Positions 1 through 8,683 of a DNA stretch of 64,000 bases are shown one piece after another; within the stretch, counting starts at the first letter, position 1, and each line of letters starts with the position of its first letter. Both the position numbers and the translations under genes were made by a program. The notes under the pieces were generated by a model. It did no database searches. It was not told the DNA's origin and saw only the letters and a program-made list of their open reading frames with translations. Origin of the DNA: Hymenobacter canadensis (GTDB lineage: Bacteria; Bacteroidota; Bacteroidia; Cytophagales; Hymenobacteraceae); the NCBI RefSeq assembly GCF_027359925.1, contig NZ_CP114767.1, positions 3,596,001 through 3,660,000 on the forward strand, in the 5' to 3' direction.

Positions 1-201
1 AAGTCGGGCGCTATGGCCAAGCTGTTTGCCTCCAAGGTGGCCATGGACACGGCCGTAGAGGCTGTGCAGATCCACGGCGGCTATGGCTTCGTGAAGGAAT
101 ACCACGTGGAGCGCATGATGCGCGACGCCAAAATCACCCAGATTTACGAAGGCACTTCCGAGATTCAGAAAATTGTAATCTCTCGGGAAATCCTGAAGTA
201 A
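1..201 (+). CDS. acyl-CoA dehydrogenase, C-terminal fragment
   Basis: Open from the left window edge to a TAA at 199-201, giving the last 66 residues of an acyl-CoA dehydrogenase. The visible part is the C-terminal helical-bundle domain, with the family motifs [17 protein letters not shown] and [19 protein letters not shown]. These enzymes oxidise acyl-CoA to trans-2-enoyl-CoA using FAD and pass the electrons to electron-transfer flavoprotein. The substrate chain length cannot be judged from this fragment. A clear intrinsic terminator follows. The truncation is an effect of the window edge, not a mutation. Confidence 0.93.
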   Translation, partial: KSGAMAKLFASKVAMDTAVEAVQIHGGYGFVKEYHVERMMRDAKITQIYEGTSEIQKIVISREILK

Positions 202-236
202 GAAGCGAATTGCCTAAAAGTCAGAAGTATTGCATT

Positions 237-267
237 AAACCCAGTCGAATTTCGACTGGGTTTTTCG
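237..267 (+). terminator. intrinsic terminator after acyl-CoA dehydrogenase
   Basis: A hairpin with arms AACCCAGTCGAA and TTCGACTGGGTT separated by one base is followed directly by a T-run. It lies 36 bases after the stop codon and separates the gene from the araC-type gene. Confidence 0.85.
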
Positions 268-359
268 TTTTTGTGAATTTTTATATCTTAATTTGCATTA
301 CATAAGTCCGGCCACCCTTTTTACCGGGTTTACCCCAGTACCCAAACTGCCCTACGAAG

Positions 360-1283
360 ATGGAAGATTACAATAAAGTGATAGAGTCGCTTGGCGTACG
401 CTACATAAAAGCGAAGAATCTGGTGTTGCAGCAGCCCTTCACGGTACGCAACTCTTACGACGTCGGCAACAACCTTATTCTGCTCCACAAAGGCCGTATC
501 ACGTTCGGTGAGGAAGAGCAAGTGGTGGAAGAAGGCGAGATGCTCTTCATCCCCGGCGGCCGTGCCACCAAGGTGAACTACGGCGAATCGGCCGGCAAAG
601 TCATCACCAACGACGACCTGATCAGCAACAAAGACAAGTTCTTCCACTCCAACTCCGACCTCGACCTGATTGGCGACGCCGAGGAGAGCCACTCGTTTGT
701 GAGCTTCGAGGCCAAGGTGTTCGACTCGGTGAACTTCTTCGCCTCGCTGGACGTGCCGGCGTTCCTGATTTCCAACAACTCCAAGCTGGGTAACCTCATC
801 ATCAAAGTGGTAGAGGAAAGCCTGCAGGAGCTGCCGGGCCGGGAGCGGCTGATTACGATTTACACCGAGAACATCGTGGTGGAAATCGTGCGCTACATCC
901 TCAAGAACAAGATGTTTGTGGAGCAGCTAGCTACCAACAGCACCTACTTCAAGGACCCGCGCCTCATCGACCTGTTCAACTACATCAAGGAAAACATCGG
1001 CGGTGACCTGAGCAACAAGGTGCTCAGCAACGTGGCCAACGTGAGCGAGGACTATGTGGGTCAGTATTTCAAGATGCTCACCGGCATCAACCCCCAGGAC
1101 TACATCGAGTACCAGCGCATGGAGCGCGCCGTGTTCCTGCTACGTACCACCAAAAAGAGCATCCGCGACATCGGCAAAGAGGTCGGCTACAAAGACACGG
1201 CTTACTTCTGCCGTCGCTTTAAAATGATGTTCGGGATTCCGGCCGGCAAGATGCGCCGCCGCGAGTCGGCGATGAACATCTAA
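360..1283 (+). CDS. AraC family transcriptional regulator
   Basis: A 307-aa protein with an N-terminal cupin-like sensor part (about residues 20-110) and a C-terminal AraC double helix-turn-helix (about 200-300). The second HTH has the usual pattern IRDIGKEVGYKDTAYFCRRF followed by FGIPAGKMR. The sensed ligand and the targets are unknown. It is a single gene with its own terminators on both sides. A weak promoter-like stretch (TTTTTG, then TTAATTTGC around 268-296) lies upstream, but its spacing does not fit the Bacteroidota consensus well. Regulation of the neighbouring acyl-CoA dehydrogenase is possible but not shown. Confidence 0.9.
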   Translation: MEDYNKVIESLGVRYIKAKNLVLQQPFTVRNSYDVGNNLILLHKGRITFGEEEQVVEEGEMLFIPGGRATKVNYGESAGKVITNDDLISNKDKFFHSNSDLDLIGDAEESHSFVSFEAKVFDSVNFFASLDVPAFLISNNSKLGNLIIKVVEESLQELPGRERLITIYTENIVVEIVRYILKNKMFVEQLATNSTYFKDPRLIDLFNYIKENIGGDLSNKVLSNVANVSEDYVGQYFKMLTGINPQDYIEYQRMERAVFLLRTTKKSIRDIGKEVGYKDTAYFCRRFKMMFGIPAGKMRRRESAMNI

Positions 1284-1318
1284 GCCTTTCCAGACGCTTT
1301 CCCGGCAATGTGCCGACC

Positions 1319-1360
1319 AAAAAAAGCCCCTTGCTACACTGGTAGCAAGGGGCTTTTTTT
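1319..1360. terminator. bidirectional terminator
   Basis: A hairpin with arms AAGCCCCTTGCTAC and GTAGCAAGGGGCTT around a 4-base loop has A-runs on the left and T-runs on the right. It can therefore end both the araC-type gene (+) and the GGGP synthase operon (-) that converge here. Confidence 0.88.
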
Positions 1361-1409
1361 GGCTGGAAGCCGTTGGGGCCAACTGGTACTTTGCGATACC
1401 GCGGAAGCC

Positions 1410-2177
1410 CTAAGCTACATCCGAAACGGTGTTGAACGATTGTACTACGCGGGATACTTCAGCCAGAAACTCCGGCGTCTTTTCCACCTGGTTGCCGATT
1501 ACGATGACATCGGCACCGGCGGCCAGTGCGGCCTGGGCTTTGTCGGCAGTATTGATGCCGCCACCTACAATAATGGGCACTTCCACGGCTTGGCGCACGG
1601 CCCGGATAGTGGCTGCGGCCACCGGGTACATAGCGCCGCTGCCCCCATCGAGGTACATCAGGCGCAGACCCAGCTGCTCGCCGGCCATGGCGGTGCAGGC
1701 CGCAATGGTGGGCTTGTCGTAGGGGAGGGGCGTGGTGCCGCTCATGTAGCTGGCAGTGGTCTGGCGGCCGGTGTCCACGAGCAGGTAGCCGGTGGGTAGA
1801 ATCTGCAGGTTGCTCTGGCGCAGCAGCGGGGCCGCAACCACGTGCTGCCCAATCAGAAACTCGGGGTTGCGGCCCGAAATCAGACTCAGCAGCAGAATGC
1901 CGTCGGCCTGTGGATCGAGGTGCAGGCTATGACTAGGAAAAAGCAGCACCGGCACCGCCGAATGCTGCTTAATCAGTTGAATGAGGGCAGTCTGGTGGGA
2001 ATTCATCACCAGACTGCCGCCCACAAAAAAGTAGTCTACGGGATGCGCCTCGCTTAGCGCCAGCACCTGGCGGCAGCCTGCTTCAGTCAGATTATCAGGG
2101 TCGAGCAGGATGGCCAGCGATTTGCGGCCGTGGGCACGGCGCTTGCTAAGACCATCATAGAGGCTGGTGAGGCGCAT
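1410..2177 (-). CDS. geranylgeranylglyceryl/heptaprenylglyceryl phosphate synthase family protein
   Basis: A 255-aa TIM-barrel prenyltransferase of the PcrB/GGGPS family, which joins a polyprenyl diphosphate to sn-glycerol-1-phosphate to form an ether link. Visible family motifs are LLDPDN (about residues 25-29), FVGGS, PTGYLLVD, YLDGGSGA, VGGGI and the C-terminal phosphate-binding GADVIVIGNQVE. I place the start at 2177 (MRLTSLYDGL); an in-frame ATG further upstream would add 22 residues that do not look like family. The chosen start lies 23 bases inside the preceding gene, suggesting translational coupling. Bacteroidota members are known to make geranylgeranyl- or longer-chain glyceryl phosphates, but their cell role is poorly understood. 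Confidence 0.9.
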   Translation of the reverse strand: MRLTSLYDGLSKRRAHGRKSLAILLDPDNLTEAGCRQVLALSEAHPVDYFFVGGSLVMNSHQTALIQLIKQHSAVPVLLFPSHSLHLDPQADGILLLSLISGRNPEFLIGQHVVAAPLLRQSNLQILPTGYLLVDTGRQTTASYMSGTTPLPYDKPTIAACTAMAGEQLGLRLMYLDGGSGAMYPVAAATIRAVRQAVEVPIIVGGGINTADKAQAALAAGADVIVIGNQVEKTPEFLAEVSRVVQSFNTVSDVA

Positions 2178-2913
2178 TCGCGTCGTCGTGGTGATAAGTA
2201 AAGTCGATGTCCCGGGTTTCCGGCTCCGCTGGGGAGGTTGCAAGGTCGGGATTTTTGAGCATCGGCAAATACTCGTTCAGTTTTTTGGCAACTACGGCCA
2301 TCAGCACGGCTGTGGCCTGTGCTACCAGCATTTTGCCGGTGTCCGACTGCAGGAATACCCGGAACGTATCGGCTACAATAGAAGAAGCCTCGGCCTGCGG
2401 CGCGTGCTGCTGCTGCTGCTCATAAGCTGGCTGCCGGGCCGGTGCATACGACTGTACCTCGGCCCCGATGGGCTGAAAAGGGTCATGCGCAGTGTCATCG
2501 GACGAAGCCAGGGGCGTGGCGTGATACACCTCGGGCGCAAGGTGGGCGCGCTCATGGTGGGAAGGCTGCTGGCCGCGGTCGGCCTGGTGGCTGGTGCCGA
2601 AGCCCAGATCATCGTCGGCGCTGGGCACCGGAGAGCGGTGCTTGCGCAGCGTGCGGGCGGCCCGGCCGCCCGGCAATGCGGCCGGTGGCTGCTGGCGGCC
2701 GCGCAGCACTTTGTCCTTCTTGCCGCCAAAGGCTTTCGACAACAGCCAGACGCCGGCCAATACGCCGGCCCCGATGGCCACGTACTTGCTGGCCTGCTGG
2801 GTTTTTTCTTTAATCTCCTCCACGTCGCCCATCAGAGCACGCTCGTATTCCAGCTTCTGGCGTTCCAGAAACTCTTTCTCGTCTTCAAACAAGGGGTTGG
2901 TCAGTTCGGCCAT
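2155..2913 (-). CDS. hypothetical membrane-anchored protein
   Basis: A 252-aa protein that I do not recognise. It opens with a charged, probably helical segment (about 1-42), then one membrane helix (about 45-60, YVAIGAGVLAGVWLLSKAFG). A long low-complexity linker rich in Ala, Pro, Gln and His follows, and then a second hydrophobic stretch near 190-210 (MLVAQATAVLMAVVAKK). The end is acidic and His-rich. It sits 6 bases after the holin-like gene and overlaps the GGGP synthase gene by 23 bases, so the three are probably co-transcribed. A link to the cell envelope is an inference from this context. Confidence 0.7.
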   Translation of the reverse strand: MAELTNPLFEDEKEFLERQKLEYERALMGDVEEIKEKTQQASKYVAIGAGVLAGVWLLSKAFGGKKDKVLRGRQQPPAALPGGRAARTLRKHRSPVPSADDDLGFGTSHQADRGQQPSHHERAHLAPEVYHATPLASSDDTAHDPFQPIGAEVQSYAPARQPAYEQQQQHAPQAEASSIVADTFRVFLQSDTGKMLVAQATAVLMAVVAKKLNEYLPMLKNPDLATSPAEPETRDIDFTYHHDDANAPHQPL

Positions 2914-2919
2914 GTCGGA

Positions 2920-3306
2920 TTAGGCTTGACGTTTGTCGGATTTGTAGATGGTGTTGTCGAGGAGCTTGTCAGCCACTCCCTGGAATACTTTCTTATCAAC
3001 GCCTACCACAAACACAATCAGCAGCACCAGATAGAAGCCGGCCACGATGCCGAAGCCCCAATAAGAGCTGTCCAGCTGCTCATTGAGCAGCAGGGCGATA
3101 AACAGGTTCAGAAACAGGAAAAACACCAGCCCGATGCCGGCCATAGCCGCGCCGTGCATGGTGCCTACCATGGCGCCCTTCACTTTCTGCTGCACTTCCA
3201 GCCGCATCAGGTCGATGCGGGTGTCCAGATAGCCCTTCAGATTCCCGATGATATTGTCGGTGCGGGGAGTTTTAGTAGCGTCGTCGTCGTCGGAGAAAAG
3301 GCCCAT
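2920..3306 (-). CDS. phage holin family protein (holin superfamily III-like)
   Basis: A 128-aa protein with an acidic N-terminus (GLFSDDDDAT), an amphipathic segment and two strong membrane helices (about 48-72 and 82-105). The layout and the stretch IDLMRLEVQQKV resemble the chromosomal 'phage holin family' membrane proteins common in Bacteroidota. No phage genes are nearby, so lysis is unlikely and an envelope or stress role is more probable. I chose the ATG at 3306; a longer frame begins at 3390 but its first 28 residues look non-coding. It is divergent from the DnaJ-like gene and leads the three-gene minus-strand set. Confidence 0.75.
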   Translation of the reverse strand: MGLFSDDDDATKTPRTDNIIGNLKGYLDTRIDLMRLEVQQKVKGAMVGTMHGAAMAGIGLVFFLFLNLFIALLLNEQLDSSYWGFGIVAGFYLVLLIVFVVGVDKKVFQGVADKLLDNTIYKSDKRQA

Positions 3307-3403
3307 GAGCGGGAGATAATTTGCGGAAAACCATGTTTCGGAAGCAGGGGCTGAACTCCGGGCGCGTGGCCCGGTTTTCAGATAGCCCATTCATACGGGA
3401 AAA

Positions 3404-4594
3404 GTGCGCGCGTGTCTGAAACCCGGCGTATTTTTACCCGCAAGTGTCTGCATCTTGAGCCAGAATCATTACCACGTATTAGGCATAGCCACCACCGCTA
3501 CAACGGCCGATGTGAAGCGTGCCTACCGGCGGCTGGCGGTAGAGCTGCATCCCGACAAGCACGGCGGCAGTGCCCTGTACGAGGAGCGGTTTAAGGCCGT
3601 GGCCGTGGCCTACGGCGTGCTCGGCGACCCCAACCGCCGGGCCGCCTACGACCAGCAGCTGCGCCAGGGTGCCCAACGGGCCGCCGAGCAGCAACGGCAG
3701 CAGCAGTACCGCGCCCCCACCCAGCACGTGTACGGGGTGCCCATGCCGCCGCCCGCGCCGCTGCGCACCCGGCGGCCGGCCGGCGCCGGCGAGCGGCACT
3801 ACCGCACCATTCCTAAGCAGCGCCGCTTCACGCGCCGCGACTACCTGCTCACGTTTGGGCTGCTGGCCACTATCCTGGCGTTTGTACTGGGCGGCAAGCT
3901 CATCATGGACCACGTGACGGCCGTGAGCAACTACGAAGACGGCCTGCAGGCTTACCGCCGGGCCCGGTGGTCGACGGCGCACGCCTACTTCACGCAGGCG
4001 CTGCACTTCAAGCCCGAGTTCGGGGCCGCGCTGCGGCGGCGAGGCGAGATAGAGCAGCTGATAAACCGCGACTATGCCGCCGCCCGCGCCGACTATGAGG
4101 CCGCCCTTACGGATGCCGAGCCGGCCGCCGAGCGGGCCCACCTGCTGTTTCGGGTGGGGCAATGCCTGGCGGGTCTTGGCGAGGCCGCTGCCGCCGAGCA
4201 GAGCCTTACCGTGTCGTTGGCGCTGGATTCAACGCAGAGCACGGCCTGGCTGGCCCGGGGTGAGGTGCGCCTGTTTGAGCAGCAGACCTTTGCCCAGGCC
4301 GCCGAAGACCTGACCACCGGCCTACGCCTGCGCACCCGGGCCGGCCGGCCGCTTCCCATCAAATACCTGACCTACCGGGGCCTGGCCTACTACAAAATGC
4401 AGGACCTGACCCAGGCCCGCGCCGACTACCGCCAGGTGCTCGAAACCAACCCGGACAATGGGCAGGTGCACTTTCTGCTGGGGCGCCTGGCCCAGCAGGA
4501 AGGCAACGCCCCGGCTGCCTGCGAGTTTTTCGAGCGGGCCGTGCGCCTCGGCTACACCTACGCCGACGAGGCCCGCCGCCAGAATTGCCCCTGA
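3404..4594 (+). CDS. DnaJ-domain, single-pass membrane, TPR protein
   Basis: Up to 396 aa. An N-terminal J domain carries the Hsp70-stimulating HPD motif (residues 49-51 counted from 3404) within AYRRLAVELHPDKHGG. It is followed by a Gln-rich and basic linker, one membrane helix (about 146-170, LLTFGLLATILAFVLGGKLI) and then four or five TPR-like repeats to the end. The layout suggests a membrane-tethered co-chaperone with its TPRs on the far side. The start is uncertain: GTG at 3404 is in frame, but TTG at 3455, just before SQNHYHVLG, fits the domain better and would give 379 aa. The partner Hsp70 is not in the window. Confidence 0.82.
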   Translation: MRACLKPGVFLPASVCILSQNHYHVLGIATTATTADVKRAYRRLAVELHPDKHGGSALYEERFKAVAVAYGVLGDPNRRAAYDQQLRQGAQRAAEQQRQQQYRAPTQHVYGVPMPPPAPLRTRRPAGAGERHYRTIPKQRRFTRRDYLLTFGLLATILAFVLGGKLIMDHVTAVSNYEDGLQAYRRARWSTAHAYFTQALHFKPEFGAALRRRGEIEQLINRDYAAARADYEAALTDAEPAAERAHLLFRVGQCLAGLGEAAAAEQSLTVSLALDSTQSTAWLARGEVRLFEQQTFAQAAEDLTTGLRLRTRAGRPLPIKYLTYRGLAYYKMQDLTQARADYRQVLETNPDNGQVHFLLGRLAQQEGNAPAACEFFERAVRLGYTYADEARRQNCP

Positions 4595-4598
4595 GTTT

Positions 4599-4644
4599 AG
4601 TTGCTCGTTGTCAGTTGTCAGAACTGTACTGACAACGAGCAACT
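4599..4644. repeat. inverted repeat, 'gttgtcagttgtcag' family
   Basis: Perfect 17-bp arms (4599-4615 and 4628-4644, AGTTGCTCGTTGTCAGT) lie around a 12-base centre. Related sequences occur at 21396-21503 and 35628-35710. Confidence 0.8.
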
Positions 4645-4665
4645 GACAACTACTCAATATCAATC

Positions 4666-4702
4666 AAAAAAAGCGCCTTCCCAGCCGGGAAGGCGCTTTT
4701 TG
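4666..4702. terminator. bidirectional terminator
   Basis: Arms AAAAAGCGCCTTCCC and GGGAAGGCGCTTTTT around AGCC form a strong hairpin with A- and T-tracts. It sits between the convergent DnaJ-like gene and the fasciclin gene. Confidence 0.9.
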
Positions 4703-4725
4703 TTGGTGCAGAAACACCAGTTGGG

Positions 4726-5298
4726 TTAGGGCATCAGGACTTTGTCGATTACGTGAATCACGCCGTTGCTCTGGGTCACGTCGTAGGTGGAGATGGTCGA
4801 GACGTTGCCTTTCTCATCTACCAGCACCACGTTTTTGGGGCCGTTCATCATGGCTTTCAGGGTGCCGCCGCTTACGGTTTTGAGGCTGGCGGTGCCTTTG
4901 CCGGCTTTGATGGCGGCCATAATCTTGTCGGCGGTCATGTTGCCGGCTACCACGTGGTAGGTCAGGATTTTGGTGAGGGTAGCCTTGCTCTCAGGCTTCA
5001 CCAGCGTTTCAACGGTGCCGGCTGGCAGGGCGCTGAAGGCGGCATTGGTAGGAGCGAATACCGTGAAGGGGCCTTTGCCCTGCAGCGTTTCCACGAGGCC
5101 CGCGGCTTTCACGGCGGCTACCAGCGTGGTGTGGTCGGCCGAGTTGACGGCGTTTTCCACAATGTTCTTATTCGGGTACATGGCCTGGCCGCCTACCGAT
5201 ACGGTGCCGGGCGTCATTTTGGCCTGAGCCTGAGCCGAAGAAACCGAAGCAGCGCCCATAAAGGCCATAACAGCGAAAGAAAGAAGGGTCTTTTTCAT
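4726..5298 (-). CDS. secreted fasciclin (FAS1) domain protein
   Basis: A 190-aa protein. It has an N-terminal signal peptide ([20 protein letters not shown], probable cleavage near AQA at 23-25) and then one FAS1 domain. Family motifs seen are [20 protein letters not shown], the [15 protein letters not shown] block, LTYHVVAG and the closing [16 protein letters not shown]1 domains serve adhesion in many organisms, and small secreted forms like this are common in Bacteroidota with no defined role. It is a single gene with a terminator downstream. The 168 bases upstream to the kinase gene hold an A+T-rich stretch near 5365-5395 but no promoter I can assign. Confidence 0.93.
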   Translation of the reverse strand: MKKTLLSFAVMAFMGAASVSSAQAQAKMTPGTVSVGGQAMYPNKNIVENAVNSADHTTLVAAVKAAGLVETLQGKGPFTVFAPTNAAFSALPAGTVETLVKPESKATLTKILTYHVVAGNMTADKIMAAIKAGKGTASLKTVSGGTLKAMMNGPKNVVLVDEKGNVSTISTYDVTQSNGVIHVIDKVLMP

Positions 5299-5466
5299 AA
5301 TCAGAGAAGCGAGAAGAAGGGGGTGGTTGATTTGAAAGCACTTACGCCCGCTGGTGTCTGATTGGATTTATTACATGTGAAAAATATTTTATCACGCCTA
5401 TGCCCTGCTGCGCTAAGGCGCTGGGCTGCTGCCCGAAAGCGGCGGCGGCTTATTGCCCGGCCCCGG

Positions 5467-7212
5467 CTACGCTACCGGCAGCGTGAAGCGGAAAGTGCTG
5501 CCGCTGCCCAGCTCGCTTTCCACCCACAGCTGCCCGCCCTGGCTGCCGATGAACTCGCGGGCAATGCTCAAACCCAGCCCCGAGCCGCCCCGGTAGCCGG
5601 TTTTGTCAGGAATCTGTACGAAGCGCTGGAAGATTTTTTCCTGGTACTGGGGCGCAATGCCGGGGCCGTGGTCCTGCACCAGCACCTCCACCTGCTGCCC
5701 GCCCGGGGCCAGCGCCGCCCGAATGTGCAGCTGCCCCTGCTCGGGCGAGTAGCGGATACCGTTGGCCAGCAGGTTGAGCAGTACCCAGGTGGTCTTCTCG
5801 ATGTCGGCGCGCACGGCGGGCAACTCGGCGGGCACCTGAATATCCAGCGTGAGCTGCTTGGGCTGGAGCTGAAGCTGGATGGTATCGGCGGCAAACTGCA
5901 CGATGTCGCGCACCTGGGTGGGCTGGAAGTTGAGCTGGATATTGCCCGATTCCAGCCGCGACACGTCAATCAACTCGCCCACCAGCTTCAGCAGCCGCTG
6001 GTTTTCCTGCTTGATGGTGGCCAGAATCCGCTGCTGCTCCTCGTTCACGGAGCCCACTTTGCCGTTTTGCAGCAGCTTCAGGCTGAAGTTGATGCTCGAC
6101 AGCGGCGTTTTCAGCTCATGCGACACCGTAGCCAGGAAATTCGATTTGGCCTGGTCCAGCTTCTTGTACTCCGACACGTTGTGCAGGGTGAGGATGGAGC
6201 CCACGAACTCCATCTTGTCCAGCGCCTCGTTGAAGCTGATGACGTCGTTCACGGCCACGCGGTAGTACACTTCCTCGCCGTTCTGGGCCAGCGTGAGCAC
6301 CGGGGCGGCCTCCTGGGGTCGTTGGGCGGCGGGCGTATCCAGGTGGCGCAGCAGCTCCCGGAACAGGTCGTTGTGGCGGGCCAGCTCGTCGGCCGGCTGG
6401 CCCAGCAGCTCGGCGGCCGGTAGGGCCAGCAGGTTAGCCGCTACGGGGTTTACCAGCAGCACCCGGCGGTTTTCATCCACCAGCAGCAGGCCCTCATCGA
6501 GGTTGTTCACGATGCTGGCGGCGCGGTTGCGCTCGGCCATCAGTTGGGCCAGCGTGGAGGTGCGGTAGTCTTGAAGCTGCACCAGCATGCGGTTGAAGGC
6601 CCGCGCCACGGTGCCAAACTCGTCGTGGCTCTCCACCGGAATGGAGGCCGAGTAATCCTGGTTGGTGGCGTTTTCGATGCTGGCCGTAAGCTTGCGCAGG
6701 CCACTGACAGCCGCCTCGGGCACGCTCAGCACAAACAGCAACGAGGTCAGCAGCGCGAAGGTGAGCAGGGCCAGCACGTAGCGCTGCTGCTGGGTGGCGG
6801 TGCGGTTGGCGGCTTCGTTTTTGCGGGTGAGGGCCTGGGTGTTCAGGTCAATCATGCGGTAAGTCTGGGCGCGGAGCCGGGCGGCGGTGGCGGCCTGGGG
6901 CAGCCGCTCGTAGCGGGCCAGCGTGGCCGTGAGGCTGTCAACCACCGCCTGCTCGCCGGTTTCGGTCACGTTGCCGGCTTCGCGGGTGAGGGCCGTCCGG
7001 AACCGGACCAGTCCGGCGGGCGGTGCAGCCTGCATGCTGTCGAGGGCGCGCAGCATCTGTTGGCCCAACTCCACGGAGTAGAAGTTGTCCTGCAGCACGT
7101 TGCGCGCCGTACGGTCGAGCCGGTTGAGCGAGAACAGGGTGAAGGCACTCACGCCCAGCAGCAGCAGCAGCATGGTGATAAAGGCCAGGGTGATTTTGGT
7201 TTTGAGGTTCAT
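5467..7212 (-). CDS. sensor histidine kinase (HAMP-PAS-HisKA-HATPase), probable potassium-cluster kinase
   Basis: A 581-aa membrane kinase. Membrane helix 1 is at about 8-28, an extracytoplasmic helical sensor at 30-143 and helix 2 at about 145-165. A HAMP domain (about 168-218) and a PAS-like domain (about 225-345) follow. HisKA has the phosphoacceptor H365 in SHELKTPL. The ATPase shows an N box around N480-N484, DHGPGI (514-519) and GSGLGLSI (543-550). The N box reads NLLANGIRYSP, with Gly where Ala is usual. It is last in the potassium cluster, and the only response regulator nearby is the sigma-54-type gene at the other end. Its sensor half is clearly related to the kinase-less protein at 10682-11557. 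Confidence 0.9.
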   Translation of the reverse strand: MNLKTKITLAFITMLLLLLGVSAFTLFSLNRLDRTARNVLQDNFYSVELGQQMLRALDSMQAAPPAGLVRFRTALTREAGNVTETGEQAVVDSLTATLARYERLPQAATAARLRAQTYRMIDLNTQALTRKNEAANRTATQQQRYVLALLTFALLTSLLFVLSVPEAAVSGLRKLTASIENATNQDYSASIPVESHDEFGTVARAFNRMLVQLQDYRTSTLAQLMAERNRAASIVNNLDEGLLLVDENRRVLLVNPVAANLLALPAAELLGQPADELARHNDLFRELLRHLDTPAAQRPQEAAPVLTLAQNGEEVYYRVAVNDVISFNEALDKMEFVGSILTLHNVSEYKKLDQAKSNFLATVSHELKTPLSSINFSLKLLQNGKVGSVNEEQQRILATIKQENQRLLKLVGELIDVSRLESGNIQLNFQPTQVRDIVQFAADTIQLQLQPKQLTLDIQVPAELPAVRADIEKTTWVLLNLLANGIRYSPEQGQLHIRAALAPGGQQVEVLVQDHGPGIAPQYQEKIFQRFVQIPDKTGYRGGSGLGLSIAREFIGSQGGQLWVESELGSGSTFRFTLPVA

Positions 7213-7237
7213 GGGCGGGGTGGTGTTCTAATTGACC

Positions 7238-7360
7238 GTCATGCTGAGCGAAGGCGCAGCCGCAGTCGAAGCATTTCTACCGCTTCGTTGCACTGATATT
7301 TAATTAGCCAGAGGTAGAGATGCTTCGGCTACGGCTGCGCCTCCGCTCAGCATGACGTTC
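7238..7360. repeat. intergenic hairpin repeat (REP-like family A)
   Basis: The ends are GTCATGCTGAGCGAAGGCGC and its near-complement GCTCAGCATGAC. Inner arms GAAGCAT/ATGCTTC flank a short A+T-rich loop. It lies between the kdpD-like gene and the kinase gene. Confidence 0.85.
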
Positions 7361-7378
7361 TATAGGGCGTTGGCTACT

Positions 7379-8545
7379 TTAATAACTCACCAGAAACACG
7401 TCCACGTCCAGCGGGGAGCGGGCTACGGCGCGGATGAGGCGGCCCGTGACGCCCCGGCGCAATAGGCGCTGCCACCAGCTTTTCTCGCCCGTTACGCCGC
7501 AAATCAGCAGCGTGACGCCTTTTTCCTGGGCGATGCGCAGGATTTCGGGCACTACTTCGGGGGCTTTTACGCGCAGAATCTGTCCGCCCAGCTCGGTGGT
7601 GAGCTGCAGGTTGTTGAGTAGGTGGCGCTGGGTGGCCAGGTTGATGCGGTCGGCCGATTCGCGGGGCGTCTGCACGTAGAGCACGTACCAGCCGGCGGCC
7701 GAGAGGCGGTCGGCGAGGCGCGAGGTTTTGCGGATGATTTCCTTGGCGGCGGGGGCGTTGGCGTTGATGCAGGCCAGCAGGCGGTCCTGGTTGCGGCGCT
7801 CGGGGGCCACGGGCGCGGCCCCGCCCCCGTCGGTTTCAATCTGGCGGCTGATGAGGTTGGCGGTTTCGCGCACGGCCAGCTGGCGCAGCTGCAGCAGGTT
7901 TTCGGCCTGAAAGAAGTTCTGCAGGGCCGTGGGCACCTTGGCTGCATCGTAGATTTTGCCTTCCTCCAGCCGGCCGCGCAGCTCACCCACGGTCAGGTCC
8001 ACGTTCACCACTTCGTCGGCCAGTTTCAGCACCTGGTCGGGCACGCGCTCCGTCACGTCGGTGCCGGTGATGCGCAGCACCTGGTCGTGCAGGCTTTCGA
8101 GATGCTGGATGTTGATGGCCGTCAGTACCGAAATGCCGGCCCGCACCAGCTGCTCCACGTCCTGCCAGCGTTTCTCGTTTTCGGAGCCGGGTACGTTGGT
8201 GTGGGCCAGCTCATCCACCACCACCACCGAGGGGCGGCGCTGCAGAATGCCCTGCACGTCCATTTCCTCCAGCATGCGGCCCTTGTAGAAGATGTGCTTG
8301 CGCGGCACCGTGGGCAGGTCGCGCAGCTGGGCCACGGTGCCGGGGCGGCCGTGGGTTTCCACGTAGCCCAGCACCACATCCACGCCGTGGGCGCGCAGCT
8401 CGTGGGCTTCCTGCAGCAGGCGGTAGGTTTTGCCCACGCCGGCGGCCAGCCCCAGGTACACCTTCAACCGGCCGCGCCGCCGCTGCTGCACCAGCCGCAG
8501 AAACCGCTCGGCTGATTGGTCGCGCTGTTGGTCGTCGTTGCTCAT
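7379..8545 (-). CDS. kinase-less KdpD sensor (KdpD domain plus USP domain)
   Basis: A 388-aa protein matching only the cytoplasmic N-terminal half of KdpD. The KdpD domain (about 20-230) has a Walker A motif, GLAAGVGKT (32-40), a Walker B-like VVVVDELAHTN and the family string NIQHLESLHDQV. A universal-stress-protein domain follows (about 248-388). The four membrane helices, GAF-like region and kinase of canonical KdpD are missing. The separate kinase gene follows after a 166-base gap that holds a repeat. I chose the ATG at 8545 (MSNDDQQ) over a longer frame from 8635. Short KdpD proteins of this kind are known in Bacteroidota. The likely role is sensing potassium limitation for the partner kinase. 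Confidence 0.9.
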   Translation of the reverse strand: MSNDDQQRDQSAERFLRLVQQRRRGRLKVYLGLAAGVGKTYRLLQEAHELRAHGVDVVLGYVETHGRPGTVAQLRDLPTVPRKHIFYKGRMLEEMDVQGILQRRPSVVVVDELAHTNVPGSENEKRWQDVEQLVRAGISVLTAINIQHLESLHDQVLRITGTDVTERVPDQVLKLADEVVNVDLTVGELRGRLEEGKIYDAAKVPTALQNFFQAENLLQLRQLAVRETANLISRQIETDGGGAAPVAPERRNQDRLLACINANAPAAKEIIRKTSRLADRLSAAGWYVLYVQTPRESADRINLATQRHLLNNLQLTTELGGQILRVKAPEVVPEILRIAQEKGVTLLICGVTGEKSWWQRLLRRGVTGRLIRAVARSPLDVDVFLVSY

Positions 8546-8570
8546 GGGGTGGAATGGGTGAATGAATCGG

Positions 8571-8672
8571 TGTAGAGACGCAATAGTTGGAGTCTCATCG
8601 TTGCTGATGTTGTTTGCAATCGTGCCGTTCCGCATCGTTCAACGACGAGACGCAAGATGTTGCGTCTCTACA
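8571..8672. repeat. inverted repeat, 'gagacgcaa' family
   Basis: Arms TGTAGAGACGCAA (8571-8583) and TTGCGTCTCTACA (8660-8672) are perfect complements. The right side also forms a local hairpin, GAGACGCAAGATGTTGCGTCTC in two halves. A related copy is at 18790-18828. Confidence 0.75.
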
Positions 8673-8683
8673 CCTCTGCCTGG

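Noticed and set aside
2920..3306. A prophage suggested by the holin-like gene
   Set aside because: No capsid, tail, integrase, lysin or attachment-site features accompany it. Such genes are common as chromosomal single genes.
2167..3354. Long open frames antisense to the holin-like and membrane-anchored genes
   Set aside because: High G+C content opens antisense frames throughout this window. The encoded sequences are His/Arg/Gln-rich with no family features, and the opposite strand has better genes.
7238..7360. Family A repeats as insertion sequences
   Set aside because: They are about 100-160 bases and contain no transposase frame. At most they are non-autonomous elements.
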